From positions 19,682,850-19,746,849 of the forward strand of contig OW121742.1 of assembly GCA_933228675.1 (NCBI GenBank): a DNA stretch of 64,000 nt. The letters are read 5' to 3'. The position numbers and the translations under genes are program-made. Below the pieces are notes generated by a model that was not told where the DNA came from, ran no database searches, and saw only the letters and a program-made list of their open reading frames with translations. This document shows, piece by piece, positions 45,416-58,380 of this stretch (positions are counted from its first letter, which is position 1; each line of letters begins with the position of its first letter). This stretch comes from Stomorhina lunata (lineage: Eukaryota; Arthropoda; Insecta; Diptera; Rhiniidae).

Positions 45416-46060
45416 TTTTAATTTCTTATAAAAATTTAAATTTTTTAGAGTGTAAACATTATAAATATGAGATAAATTATCATGTTCTCATATATCAGTC
45501 ACTAAATACCGCCGCTACATACTCATATTCTGTTATCGCCGCCAAAGCCCCCCTTATAACACCTTCTTCCAATCCTCGATACATTTTGTGTTGACAACAT
45601 AAATAACTTGATGCAGTAACAACAATTTTGCTGTTACAACACAAACAACCAGCATCGGCAACAACAATTACGTTTTGCTTAAATGATTTACGAGATCATT
45701 TACAAAAATTTGCTAACAAAAAAAAATTATGTTCTTTCACAACTAGAATTTCATAAACTGTTCTCGTCTATCGACAATCATGTTTGAAACTTTTTTAAAA
45801 ATATTTTCTGCAAACATGAGGAAGTTTTAATTCTTTATCTATATAATTTTGTTTAATTTAGTTTAAAGAGTTGTTAAATAGTTGTTTTTTTATTATTAAT
45901 TTAAATAAATTATTGATTGTTGTTTTATAAGTAAATAAAAATTTAATATATATTTACTTATTTCTTTATTCTAGAATATCTTAGACTATTATTAGTTGAA
46001 GTTGTACTTTGTCTTAAGCGGAAATTGCAAGACAAAGAGATAAATTTAAATTTTATTTTA
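45416..46060. other. Spacer between oppositely oriented arrays
   Basis: Unique sequence with CAACAACAATT and AACAACC runs near 45615-45670. No gene found. Confidence 0.45.
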
Positions 46061-46061
46061 A

Positions 46062-47485
46062 AGTAAATTTTTCTTATTTTTATATGAAATTTTAAAATTT
46101 TTCAAAAATTTCTTATTTTTATAGGATATTTTTCAAAAATTTCTTATTTTGATAGGAAATTTTTCAAAAATTTCTTATTTTTATAGGAAATTTTTCAAAA
46201 ATTTTTTATTTTTATAGGAAATTTTTCAAAAATTTCTTATTTTTATAGGAAATTTTTCAAAAATTTCTTATTTTTATAGGAAATTTTTCAAAAATTTCTT
46301 ATTTTTATAAAAAATTTTTCAAAAATTTCTTATTTTTATAGGAAATTTTTCAAAAATTTCTTATTTTTATAGGAAATTTTTCAAAAATTTCTTATTTTTA
46401 TAAGAAATTTTTCAAAAATTTCTTATTTTTATAGGAAATTTTTCAAAAATTTCTTATTTTTATAGGAAATTTTTCAAAAATTTCTTATTTTTTTAAGAAA
46501 TTTTTCAAAAATTTCTTATTTTTTTAAGAAATTTTTCAAAAATTTCTTATTTTTTTTAAGAAATTGTTCAAAAATTTCTTATTTTTTTAAGAAATTTGTT
46601 ATTTTTATAGGAAATTCTTCAAAAATTTCTTATTTTTATCGGAAATTCTTCAAACATTTCTTATTTTTATAGGAAATTTTAAAAAAATTTCTTATTTTTA
46701 TAGAAAATTTTTCAGAAATTTCTTATTTTTATAGGAAATTTTTCAAAAATTTTTAATTTTTATAGTAAACTTTTCAAAAATTTCTTATTTTTATAGTAAA
46801 TTTTTCAAAAATTTCTTATTTTTGTAGAAAATTTTTCAAAAATTTCTTATTTTATAGGAAACTTTTCAAAAATTTCTTATTTTTATAGGAAATTTTTCAG
46901 AAATTTCTTATTTTTATAGGAAATTTTTCAAAAATTTCTTATTTTTATAGGAAATTTTTCAAAAATTTCTTATTTTTATAGGAAATTTTTCAAAAAATTC
47001 TTATTTTTATAGGAAATTCTTTAAAAATTTCTTTTTTTTATAGGAAATTTTTCAAAAATTTCTTATTTTTATAGGAAATTTTTCAAAAATTTCTTATTTT
47101 AATAGGAAAATTTTCAGAAATTTCTTATTTTTATAGGAAATTTTTCAAAAATTTTTAATTTTTATAGTAAACTTTTCAAAAATTTCTTATTTTTATAGTA
47201 AATTTTTCAAAAATTTCTTATTTTTATAGGAAATTTTTCAAAAATTTCTTATTTTTATAGGAAATTTTTCAAAAATTTCTTATTTTTATAGGAAATTTTT
47301 CAAAAATTTCTTATTTTTATAGGAAATTTTTCAAAAATTTCTTATTTTTATAGGAAATTTTTTAAAAATTTCTTATTTTTATTGGAAAATTTTAAAAAAT
47401 TTCTTATTTTTGTAGCAAATTTTTTTAGAAATTCCTTATTTTTATAGGAAATTTTTAAAAAATTTCTTATTTTAATATTAAATAT
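46062..47485 (+). repeat. 31-bp satellite array S10 (forward)
   Basis: About 46 units, forward core ATAGGAAATTTTTCAAAAAT. Block variants (TTTTTAATTTTTATAGTAAA with CTTTTCAAAAA) at about 46750 recur at about 47150. Confidence 0.95.
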
Positions 47486-47489
47486 AAAA

Positions 47490-48730
47490 ATAAAAGTATT
47501 AAAATTAAATATTTATTGTTTCTTCCATTTACCTCTTCATTTTCTGCCTTTTATGATGATCATGAACTTGAACCTCAATGTTTTGTATTCGCTTCATCAA
47601 AACCATGAAAATCAACTCAAACTTGATCCACAACAACAACATATACGTGCGTTTTGTGCGTGCAAAGCCGCACTAGACTATAAGTAACAGCCAATTACTC
47701 CAAAACAACTAAAGCAAGCGACGGACATTTGGCAAATTTGAGACCAAACAAAGTCTCAATTTCTTGCCGACTTCATGGTCACACACTGCGAATCCAAAAG
47801 ACACGCACAGGTTGATTGTTAGGGGAAAAATGCGCATAAATCTGAAATTTTAAACAACTTTGGCGGTGGTCATTCTATCAATGTTGACTATTTCTGGTAA
47901 TTCTACACTTAGAGAAAAGTTGTAAAAAGGAATATCTGACTGAATCTAAGACTTTGATCTATCAGGCATAATTGACTATTTTTGATGAATTTACACTTAC
48001 AGAAAAATTTTGATATTCTTTAATATTTGTATACTTTTTGCCTTTGTTGAGTTTTGACTAATTTTTTAAAGTGTAGTTTTGACTTTGTATTTTATAATGT
48101 CAACATTAGTTATTGTTAATGTAACTGTTTTTCAAACATGATTTATTCCTATAACTTTAAGTCTCCAAGTAAATGTTATAATATTTTTTTTATTTTGTCA
48201 AGTATGACACGAAAAAAGCCAAACAAATAAAACGAGTTTTTGGTATAGAAATTTCTTAAAAAATCTAAGATTTGAAACAACTGCTGGAACGAACAACTGT
48301 CATGACAATAATAAGAGTGCACCGACGGACGGAGTATGTAGAAGTTTTAAATTAGCTTAAACCTGAAGCTGCTGCCTCTGAATGAAGCAGCTGTTAGTGT
48401 TTTAAAGTTGTGACTGCTTCACTTACTATTGACCACAATTTGCACAATTCTCTGGAAAAACAGAAAACGAAAGTGTTTCTTTGTTACAAATTTTCTATAG
48501 ATCGAACTGGACTTTGTTCCTCCCCATATTCTTAATTTTGAGCAATTTGTGCTTAACATGTCAAATATGTTGTAATACTAATATATGTATGTTGTTTATA
48601 AATATTACAATTGTAAGAGATAAATTTTAGAAAACCCACCACATTTGCCATAAACGACCATACGACAGTTAAATTCTAAAGTAGCACCAATTTATGCAAT
48701 TCGTAATCTAAAAAAAATTACCATGTAGGA
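47490..48730. other. Unique spacer between arrays S10 and S11
   Basis: The most GC-rich spacer of the 29-62 kb region (for example GTGCGTGCAAAGCCGCACTA near 47656). No exon with a convincing start, splice site or family resemblance was found. Confidence 0.45.
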
Positions 48731-48734
48731 TAAA

Positions 48735-51700
48735 AGTTTCCTATAGAAATAAGACATTTTTGAAAAATTTTTTATAAAAACAAGAAATTTTTAAAATATT
48801 TCCTATAAAAACATAAAATTTTTTAAAAATTTTCTATAATAATAAGAAATTTTTGAAAAATTTCCTATAAAAATAAGAAATTCAAAAATTCCTATAAAAA
48901 TAGAAATTTTTGAAAAATTTTTTAAAAAAATAAAAAATTTTTAATATAAATAAGACATTTTTGAAAAATTTCCCACCAAAATAAGAAATTTTTTAAAAAA
49001 TTCCTATAAAAATATGAATTTTTTGAACAGTGTTCTATAAAAATAAGAAATTTTTGAAAAATTTCATATAAAAATAAGAAATTTTTGAAAAATTTCCTAT
49101 AAAACTAAAAAATCGTAAAAAAATGTCTATAAAAGTAAGAAATTTTTTAAAAATTTCTTATAAGAATAAGAAATTTTTGAAAAACTTTCTATATAAAAAA
49201 TAAATTTTTAAAAAATTTCCTATAAAAATATGAAATTTTTTTAAAAATTTCTTGTAAATATATGAAATTTTTGAAAAATTTTGTATAAAAATAAGAAATT
49301 TTTGAAAAATTTTCTATAAAAATAAAGAATTTTTTATAAATTACTTATAAAAATTTCCTATAAAAATTTGTTTAAAATTTCTAATTTTTTCAATGAAAAA
49401 AAAAAGATATGTCTTACAAAAAAGTATGAAATTTTTAAAAAATTTCCTATAAAAACAGGAAATTTTTGAAAAATTTCCTATAAAACTAGAAAATTTTTGA
49501 AAAATTTTCTGTCTAAATAGGAATTTTTTGAAAAATTTCCTATAAAAATGGGAAGTTTTTGAAAAATTTCCAATAAAAATAAAAAATTGTTTACAAATTT
49601 CCAATAAAAATAAGAAATTTTTGAAAAATTTCCTATAAAAATGAAAAATTTTCTGTAAAAATAAGAAATTTTTGAAAAATTTCCTATAAAAATAAGAAAT
49701 TTTTGAAAAATTTCCTATAAAAATAAGAAATTTTTGAAAAATTTTCTATAAAAATAAGAAATTTTTGAAAAATTTTCTATAAAAATAAGAAATTTTTGAA
49801 AAATTTCCTATAAAAATAAGAAATTTTTTAAAAATTTCCTATAAAAATAAGAAATTTTTGAAAAATTTCCTATAAAAATAGGTAATTTTTGAAAAATTTC
49901 CTATAAAAATAAGAAATTTTTGAAAAATTTCCTATAAAAATAAGAAATTTTTGAAAAATTTTCTATAAAAATAAGAAATTTTTCAAAAATTTCCTATAAA
50001 AATAAGAAATTTTTGAAAAATTTCCTATAAAAATCAGAAAATTTTGAAAAATTTTCTATAAAAATAAGAAATTTTTGAAAAATTTCCTATAAAAATATAA
50101 AATTAAAAAAAAAAATTTGCTATAAAAATAAAAAATTTTTGAAAAATTTCCTATAAAAATAAAAAATTTTTGAAAAGTTTCCTATAAGATAAGAAATTTT
50201 TGAAAAATTTCATATAAAAATAAGAAATTTTTGAAAAATTTCCTATAAAACTAAAAAATCGTAAAAAAATGTCTATAAAAGTAAGAAATTTTTTAAAAAT
50301 TTCTTATAAGAATCAGAAATTTTTGAAAAACTTTCTATGTAAAAATATAAAAATATGAAATTTTTTAAAAATTTCCTGTAAATATATGAAATTTTTGAAA
50401 AATTTTTTATAAAAATAAGAAATTTTTGAAAAATTTTCTATAAAAATAAGAAATTTTTTATAAATTACTTATAAAAATTTCCTATAAAAATTTGTTTAAA
50501 ATTTCTAATTTTTTCAATGAAAAAAAAAAATATGTCTTACAAAAAAGTACGAAATTTTTAAAAAATTTCCTATAAAAACAAGAAATTTTTGAAAAATTTC
50601 CTATAAAAATAGAAAATTTTTGAAAAAGTTTCTGTCTAAATAGGAATTTTTTGAAAAATTTCCTATAAAAATGGGAAGTTTTTGAAAAATTTCCTATAAA
50701 AATAGGAATTTTTGAAAAATTTTCTTAAAAAAGAAAAGAAATTTTTGAAAAATTTCCAATAAAAATAAAAAAATTTTTGAAAAATTTCCAATAAAAATAA
50801 GAAATTTTTGAAAAATTTACTATAAAATTTTTGAAAAATTTTCTGTAAAAATAAGAAATTTTTGAAAAATTTCCTATAAAAATAAGAAATTTATGAAAAA
50901 TTTCATATAAAAATAAGAAATTTTTGAAAAATTTCCTATAAAACTAAAAAATCGTAAAAAAATGTCTATAAAAGTAAGAAATTTTTTAAAAATTTCTTAT
51001 AAGAATAAGAAATTTTTGAAAAACTTTCTATATAAAAAATAAATTTTTAAAAAATTTCCTATAAAAATATGAAATTTTTTTAAAAATTTCTTGTAAATAT
51101 ATGAAATTTTTGAAAAATTTTGTATAAAAATAAGAAATTTTTGAAAAATTTTCTATAAAAATAAAGAATTTTTTATAAATTACTTATAAAAATTTCCTAT
51201 AAAAATTTGTTTAAAATTTCTAATTTTTTCAATGAAAAAAAAAAGATATGTCTTACAAAAAAGTATGAAATTTTTAAAAAATTTCCTATAAAAACAGGAA
51301 ATTTTTGAAAAATTTCCTATAAAACTAGAAAATTTTTGAAAAATTTTCTGTCTAAATAGGAATTTTTTGAAAAATTTCCTATAAAAATGGGAAGTTTTTG
51401 AAAAATTTCCAATAAAAATAAAAAATTGTTTACAAATTTCCAATAAAAATAAGAAATTTTTGAAAAATTTCCTATAAAAATGAAAAATTTTCTGTAAAAA
51501 TAAGAAATTTTTGAAAAATTTCCTATAAAAATAAGAAATTTTTGAAAAATTTCCTATAAAAATAAGAAATTTTTGAAAAATTTTCTATAAAAATAAGAAA
51601 TTTTTGAAAAATTTTCTATAAAAATAAGAAATTTTTCAAAAATTTCCTATAAAAATAAGAAATTTTTTAAAAATTTCCTATAAAAATAAGAAATTTTTGA

Positions 51701-54240
51701 AAAATTTCCTATAAAAATAGGTAATTTTTGAAAAATTTCCTATAAAAATAAGAAATTTTTGAAAAATTTTCTATAAAAATAAGAAATTTTTGAAAAATTT
51801 TCTATAAAAATAAGAAATTTTTGAAAAATTTTCTATAAAAATAAGAAATTTTTCAAAAATTTCCTATAAAAATAAGAAATTTTTGAAAAATTTCCTATAA
51901 AAATCAGAAAATTTTGAAAAATTTTCTATAAAAATAAGAAATTTTTGAAAAATTTCCTATAAAAATATAAAATTAAAAAAAAAAATTTGCTATAAAAATA
52001 AAAAATTTTTGAAAAATTTCCTATAAAAATAAAAAATTTTTGAAAAGTTTCCTATAAGATAAGAAATTTTTGAAAAATTTCATATAAAAATAAGAAATTT
52101 TTGAAAAATTTCCTATAAAACTAAAAAATCGTAAAAAAATGTCTATAAAAGTAAGAAATTTTTTAAAAATTTCTTATAAGAATCAGAAATTTTTGAAAAA
52201 CTTTCTATGTAAAAATATAAAAATATGAAATTTTTTAAAAATTTCCTGTAAATATATGAAATTTTTGAAAAATTTTTTATAAAAATAAGAAATTTTTGAA
52301 AAATTTTCTATAAAAATAAGAAATTTTTTATAAATTACTTATAAAAATTTCCTATAAAAATTTGTTTAAAATTTCTAATTTTTTCAATGAAAAAAAAAAA
52401 TATGTCTTACAAAAAAGTACGAAATTTTTAAAAAATTTCCTATAAAAACAAGAAATTTTTGAAAAATTTCCTATAAAAATGGGAAGTTTTTGAAAAATTT
52501 CCTATAAAAATAGGAATTTTTGAAAATTTTCTTAAAAAAGAAAAGAAATTTTTGAAAAATTTCCAATAAAAATAAAAAAATTTTTGAAAAATTTCCAATA
52601 AAAATAAGAAATTTTTGAAAAATTTACTATAAAATTTTTGAAAAATTTTCTGTAAAAATAAGAAATTTTTGAAAAATTTCCTATAAAAATAAGAAATTTA
52701 TGAAAAATTTCCTATAAAAATAAGAAATTTTTGAAAATTTCCTATAAAAATAAGAAATTTTTGTAAAATTTCCTATAAAAATAAGAAATTTTTCAAAATT
52801 TTCCTATAAAAATAAGAAATTTTTGAAAAATTTAATATAAAAATAGGAAATTTTTCAAAAATTTCCTATAAAAATAAGAAATTTTTGAAAAATTTCCTAT
52901 AAAAATAAGAAATTTTTGAAATATTTCCTATAAACATAAGAAATTTTTGAAAAATTTCCTATAAAAATAAGAACCTTTTGAGAAATTTCCTATAAAAATA
53001 AGAAATTTTTGAATAATTTCCTATAAAAATAAGAAATTTTTGAAAAATTTCCTATAAAAATAAGAAATTTTTGAAATATTTCCTATAAACATAAGAAATT
53101 TTTGAAAAATTTCCTATAAAAATAAGAACCTTTTGAGAAATTTCCTATAAAAATAAGAAATTTTTGAATAATTTCCTATAAAAATAAGAAATTTTTGAAA
53201 AATTTCCTATAAAAATAAGAAATTTTTGTAAAATTTCCTATAAAAATAAGAAATTTTTGAAAAAATTTCCTATAAAAATAAGAAATTTTTTAAAATTTCC
53301 TATAAAAATAAGAAATTTTTGAAAAATTTCCTATAAAAATAGGCAATTTTTGAAAAATTTCCTATAAAAATAGGCAATTTTGAAAAATTTCCTATAAAAA
53401 TAAGAAATTTTTGAAAAATTTCTTATAAGAATAAGAAATTTTTGAAAAAATTCCTATAAAAATAAGAAATTTTTGAAAAATTTCCTATAAAAATAAGAAA
53501 TTTTTGAAAAATTTCCTATAAAAATAAGAAATTTTTGAAAAATTTCCTATAAAAATAAGAAATTTTTGAAAAATTTCCTATAAATATAAGAAATTTTTGA
53601 AAAATTTCCTATAAATATAAGAAATTTTTGAAAAATTTCCTATAAAAATAAGAATTTTTGAGAAATTTCCTATAAAAATAAGAAATTTTTGAAAAATTTC
53701 CTATAAAAATAGAAAATTTTGGAAAAATTTCCTATAAAAATAAGAATTTTTTGAAAAATTTCCTATAAAAATAAGAAATTTTTGAAAAATTTCCTATAAA
53801 AATAAGAAATTTTTTAAAAATTTCCTATAAAAATAAGAAATTTTTGAAAAATTTCCTATAAAAATAAGAAATTTTTGAAAAATTTCCTATAAAAATAAGA
53901 AATTTTTGAAAAATTTCCTATAAAAATAAGAAATTTTTGAAAAATTTCCTATAAAAATAAGAAATTTTTGAAAAATTTCCTATAAAAGTAATAAATTTTT
54001 GAAAAATTTCCTATAAAAATAAGAAATTTTTGAAAAATTTCCTATAAAAATATGAAATTTTTGAAAAATTTCCTATAAAAACAAGAAATTTTTGAAAATT
54101 TTTCTTTAAAAACAAGAAATTTTTGAAAAATTTCCTATAAAAATAAGAAATTTTTGAAAAAATTCCTATAAAATTACAAATTTATGAAAAATTTCGCATA
54201 AATGTATAAAATTTTTTTAAAAATTTTCTGAAGAAAAATA
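48735..54240 (-). repeat. 31-bp satellite array S11 (reverse), with 1.84-kb duplication
   Basis: About 175 units and the longest array here. A rare variant series (AAAACTAAAAAATCGTAAAA) occurs at 49111, 50257, 50950 and 52127 (position of AATCG). Segments 49341-49604 and 51180-51443 read identically, 1839 bp apart. The right third (53400-54150) is homogeneous. Open frames inside are satellite artefacts. Confidence 0.95.
49050..52720 (-). repeat. Tandem 1.84-1.87-kb higher-order duplication in S11
   Basis: Copy 1 is about 49050-50890 and copy 2 about 50890-52720. Each contains an inner, more diverged repetition (distance 1146 in copy 1, 1177 in copy 2), giving the pattern A-B-A'-B'. Copy 2 lacks a ~60-bp piece near 52470 that copy 1 has near 50600. 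Confidence 0.8.
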
Positions 54241-54693
54241 ATTTTTTTTTTTAAATTATTTTCCTAGAGGCATTTTTTCTAATTTTTTTTGTAAACTTAC
54301 ATTAATTTTACAATTACAATTTGGTTAAGTCAGTAGAAGAATAAAATTACAAATTAAACCACCAAAACTTGACAATGGTAAAACAAATAACTGCAGTTCC
54401 AAACATTTGTAAAATGTAAGACTGTAGATCTATCAGTCCGTCTGTCCAGCTGACGGACTTGGCTCTTGAGTAGCTCTGAGTGTCGGTATATTGTGGTTTA
54501 TTACTTCGATTTAATGTTTCTAATTCTCATTATTTGCGAACTTTCCAGTATTTTTTTTTATGCTGCTGCTGATCTTAATGTTATTGTTATATTTGTAGTT
54601 GTTTTTGTTGTTTAGTGCATTTTTATGGCTTTACAGTTCATTTGGGAATATTTCGTGTGTTGGGGATTGTGAAAAATGTAAAAACGATTTTAG
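54241..54693. promoter_or_regulatory. Upstream region of gene 4
   Basis: Unique sequence between satellite S11 and the gene 4 TATA box, with a TGCTGCTGCTGATCTTAATG segment near 54562. It presumably holds the control sequences of gene 4; no site can be named. Confidence 0.45.
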
Positions 54694-54701
54694 TATATAA
54701 A
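54694..54701 (+). promoter_or_regulatory. TATA box of gene 4 (TATATAAA)
   Basis: TATATAAA lies 148 nt upstream of the first ATG. A transcript start near 54725-54732 (ATAATCAATTT) fits. The leader contains CAACACAGACCT, shared with the gene 5 leader. Confidence 0.8.
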
Positions 54702-54841
54702 CCGCCACATAAACTTAGATTAAAACATAATCAATTTAGACTTCAGCTCAGTCTTACACAGTCTTACAACACAGACCTCTCTTGAACTACTTTCAAACTT
54801 TTTTTCTACTTTCAAGAAACTTCTTAAAACTTCAAAACAAA

Positions 54842-55258
54842 ATGTTCAAATGGTAAGTCCTTTTTGCCGGGAGGAGATATCCTGTTGCAGACTTCAGCGA
54901 TTACTACTTTATTATCTCTTTACAGGTGGTGTTGTCTGCTCTTCTTGCCATAGCTGCTGCTGCTCCTGGTTACTTGTCAGCCCATCACGGGCCTTTGCTC
55001 TTGTCAGCCCCCGCTACTGTGATCCATGAACCAGCTTATGCTAAAGTCGGTGCCATTGTCAAATCCATACCCACTGCCGTATCACATCAATCCATCTCCC
55101 AGGTTCACAGCTCAGCTCATGTTGTCCAACCAATTGTAGCTCCAGTGGTTAAGACCACCATTGCTGCAGCTCCCATTGTACACGCTGCTTATGCTGCTCC
55201 TGCCATTTCTTATGCTGCCCACGGTTTGCATGGTTTACATGGTGTGCATGCCTGGTAA
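54842..55258 (+). CDS. Retinin-like secreted cuticle protein with altered start exon (gene 4)
   Basis: Exon 1 starts ATG TTC AAA TG at 54842, donor GTAAGT at 54853; acceptor TTTACAG ends at 54925; exon 2 is 54926-55258. With an 11-nt exon the first ATG (54842) leads to a stop after 12 codons. A second ATG at 54850-54852, the last three bases of the exon, joins in frame to exon 2 and gives 111 aa. Signal peptide MVVLSALLAIAAAA, then PGYLSAHHGP and a clear retinin core (VIHEPAYAKVGAIVKSIP, TAVSHQSISQVHSS, IVAPVVKTT), ending in Ala/Tyr/Gly/His repeats (HGLHGLHGVHAW). Gene 5 has ATG TTC AAG TTG in the same place, so one T seems lost here, in the genome or in the assembly. Poly(A) signal AATAAA at 55674-55679. 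The mature protein looks intact. Confidence 0.85.
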
Positions 55259-55261
55259 ATG

Positions 55262-55737
55262 TCCTTTCGAGGCCTGGGCACTAGTGCTATTTATTAACAA
55301 CAAAAACAATAAGTAAAAGAATGATGTGTGGATTTCGTCTTTAGCTGTTTAAGTTTTACCTTCTACTGCCTTTAAGCTGCAAGTAACCCCCCGGTTCAGA
55401 CAGTTGGATGTCTCGTTCAAATTCTAAATGACCTCATTTTTTCTTTATCTTTAGCCATTTTTTATACTTCCCGTTTCTCCCATTTTAGTCGTTACATTCC
55501 ATTTTATTCATTTTTTCTACTTCATGTTGTGTAAATATGTTTTTCTATTTTAATTTATTCTACTCATATATTTTCTTAATTTTTTTCATTTGAGAGTGTA
55601 AATTGTAATTTTGTTCTGCTTTTAAATAATTATAACTTGTTTAAACGAAAATTGACTGATTAAGGCAATTTTGAATAAAGAATAAAAAAAATATAATATA
55701 TTTAAATCAAGATTATTTATTTCTAGCAAATTTTCAA
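55262..55737. other. 3' flank of gene 4
   Basis: 3' untranslated and flanking sequence. AATAAA at 55674-55679 and again near 55681; satellite S12 begins about 60 bp later. Confidence 0.6.
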
Positions 55738-58380
55738 CTTAATTTTATAGAACATTTTTAAAAAATTTCTTAATTTTATAGGACATTTTTAAAAATTTCT
55801 TATTTTTATAGGAAATTTTTAAAAAATTTCTTATTTTTATAGGAAATTTTTAAAAAATTTCTTACTTTTATAGGAAATTTTTCAAAAATTTCCTGTTTTT
55901 ATAGGAAATTTTTAAAAGATTTCATATTTTTATACGAAATATTTAAAAAATTTATTGTTTTTATAAAAATTTCTTATTTTTATAGGAAAATTTTCAAAAA
56001 TTTCCTATTTTTGTAGGATTTTTTTTAATCTCTTGTTTTTATAGGAAATTATTCAAAAATTTCCTATTTTTATAGTAGATTTTTCAAAAATTTCCTATTT
56101 TTAGAGGAAATTTTTCAAATATTTCTTATTTTTATAGGAAATTTTTCAAAAATTTCTTATTTTTATAGGAAAATTTCAAAAATTTCTTATTTTTATAGGA
56201 AATTTTTCAAAAATTTCTTATTTGTATAGGAAATTTTTCAAAAATTTCTTATTTGTATAGGAAATTTTTCAAAAATTTCTTATTTGTATAGGATATTTTT
56301 CAAAAATTTCTTATTTTTATAGGAAATTTTTCAAAAATTTCTTATTTTTATAGGAAAGTTTTCAAAAATTTCATATTTTTATGGGAAATTTTTCAAACAT
56401 TTCTTATTTTTTTAGAAAGTTTTTTAAAATTTCTCAGTTTTATAAAAAAATTTCTCACTTTTATTGAAAATTTTTATAAAATGGCCCATTTTTATAGGAA
56501 ATTTTTCAAAATTTTCCTATTTTTATAGAAAATTTTTCAAAAATTTCCTATTTTTAAAAGAAACTTTTCAAAATTTTCCTATTTTTATATTAAATTTTTC
56601 AAAATTTTCCTATTTTTATAGGAAATTTTTCAAAATTTTCCCATTTTTATAGGAAATTTTTCGAAAATTTCCTATTTTTATAGGAAATTTTTCAAAAATT
56701 TCTTACTTTTATAGGAAATTTTTTCAAAAATTTCCTATTTTATTTTTCAAAATTTCCTATTTTTATAGGAAATTTTTCAAAAATTTCCTATTTTTATAGG
56801 AAATTTTTCAAAAATTTCCTATTTTTATAGGAAATTTTTCAAAAATTTCCTATTTTTATAGGAAATTTTTCAAAAATTTCCTATTTTTATAGGAAATTTT
56901 TCAAAATTTCCTATTTTTATAGGAAATTTTTCAAAAATTTCCTATTTTTATAGGAAATTTTTCAAAAATTTCCTATTTTTATAGGAAATTTTTCAAAAAT
57001 TTCCTATTTTTATAGGAAATTTTTCAAAAATTTCCTATTTTTATAGGAAATTTTTCAAAAATTTCCTATTTTTATAGGAAATTTTTCAAAAATTTCCTAT
57101 TTTTATAGGAAATTTTTCAAAAATTTCCTATTTTTATAGGAAATTTTTCAAAAATTTCCTATTTTTATAGGAAATTTTTCAAAAATTTCCTATTTTTATA
57201 GGAAATTTTTCAAAAATTTCCTATTTTTATAGGAAATTTTTCAAAAATTTCCTATTTTTATAGGAAATTTTTCAAAAATTTCCTATTTTTATAGGAAATT
57301 TTTCAAAAATTTCCTATTTTTATAGGAAATTTTTCAAAAATTTCCTATTTTTATAGGAAATTTTTCAAAAATTTCCTATTTTTATAGGAAATTTTTCAAA
57401 AATTTCCTATTTTTATAGGAAATTTTCAAAAATTTCCTATTTTTATAGGAAATTTTTCAAAAATTTCCTATTTTTATAGGAAATTTTTCAAAAATTTCCT
57501 ATTTTTATAGGAAATTTTTCAAAAATTTCCTATTCTTATAGGAAATTTTTCAAAAATTTCCTATTTTTATAGGAAATTTTTCAAAAATTTCCTATTTTTA
57601 AAAGTTCCAAAAGTTCCTTATGTTATGGCAAATTTTGTATTTTGCTTAAGGAAATTTTTCAAAAATTTCTTTTTTTTCTATAGAAATTTTTTCAAAATTT
57701 CCTATGTTTATAGGAAATTTAAAACATTTTTTTTATTTTGATAGGAATTTTTTAAAAATTCTTATCTTTATAAAAAAATTTTAAAAAATTTCTTATTTTG
57801 ACAGGATTTTTTTTCAAGAATTTCTATTTTTATAGGAAATTTTTTTTCATTTTTTTTTGGGAAATTTTTCAAAAAATTTATATTTTGATAGGAAATTTTG
57901 ATAGAAATTTTTTTTCTAAAATTTCTTATTTTTATAGGAAATTTTTAAAAAATTTATTATTTTATAGGAAATTTTTTAAAAGTTTGTAATTTTTATAGGA
58001 AACTTTTAAATTTTTTTTTAGGTAGTTTTATAGGAAATTTTTAAAAAAATTTTATTTGTATGGCAAATTCTTTTCATTGGAAATTTTTCTACATTTTTTT
58101 CATTTTCATAGAAATTTTTTTTAATTTCTTTTTTTTATAGGAAATTTTTTAAAAATTTATTTTTATACGAAATTAAAAAAAAATCTTATTTTTATAAAAT
58201 TTTCTATTTTGGTATTTGAAAAAAATCCTATTTTTATAGGAAAATATTCAAAAATTTCTTATTTTTATAGGATATTAATTTGAAAGTGTCCTGTTTTTAT
58301 ATGAAGTTTTTCAAAAATTTAAAAAAATTTCCTATTTTTTTAGAAAATTATATAGGAAATTTTTCAAAAATTTTCTAAGA
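55738..58380 (+). repeat. 31-bp satellite array S12 (forward) with homogenised core
   Basis: About 85 units. From about 56745 to 57600 some 27 consecutive units are almost identical (core TTTTTATAGGAAATTTTTCA), with one short unit near 57420 and one T-to-C change near 57534. Both flanks are progressively degenerate. Confidence 0.97.

Noticed and set aside
49341..51443. Two identical 87-codon minus-strand frames (49341-49604, 51180-51443)
   Set aside because: They encode only satellite-derived IGNFSK-type repeats. Their identity reflects the 1839-bp duplication and not a duplicated gene.
56464..57989. Open frames 56464-56652 and 57798-57989
   Set aside because: Satellite-derived IGNFSKF/YRKFFK repeats with no gene features.
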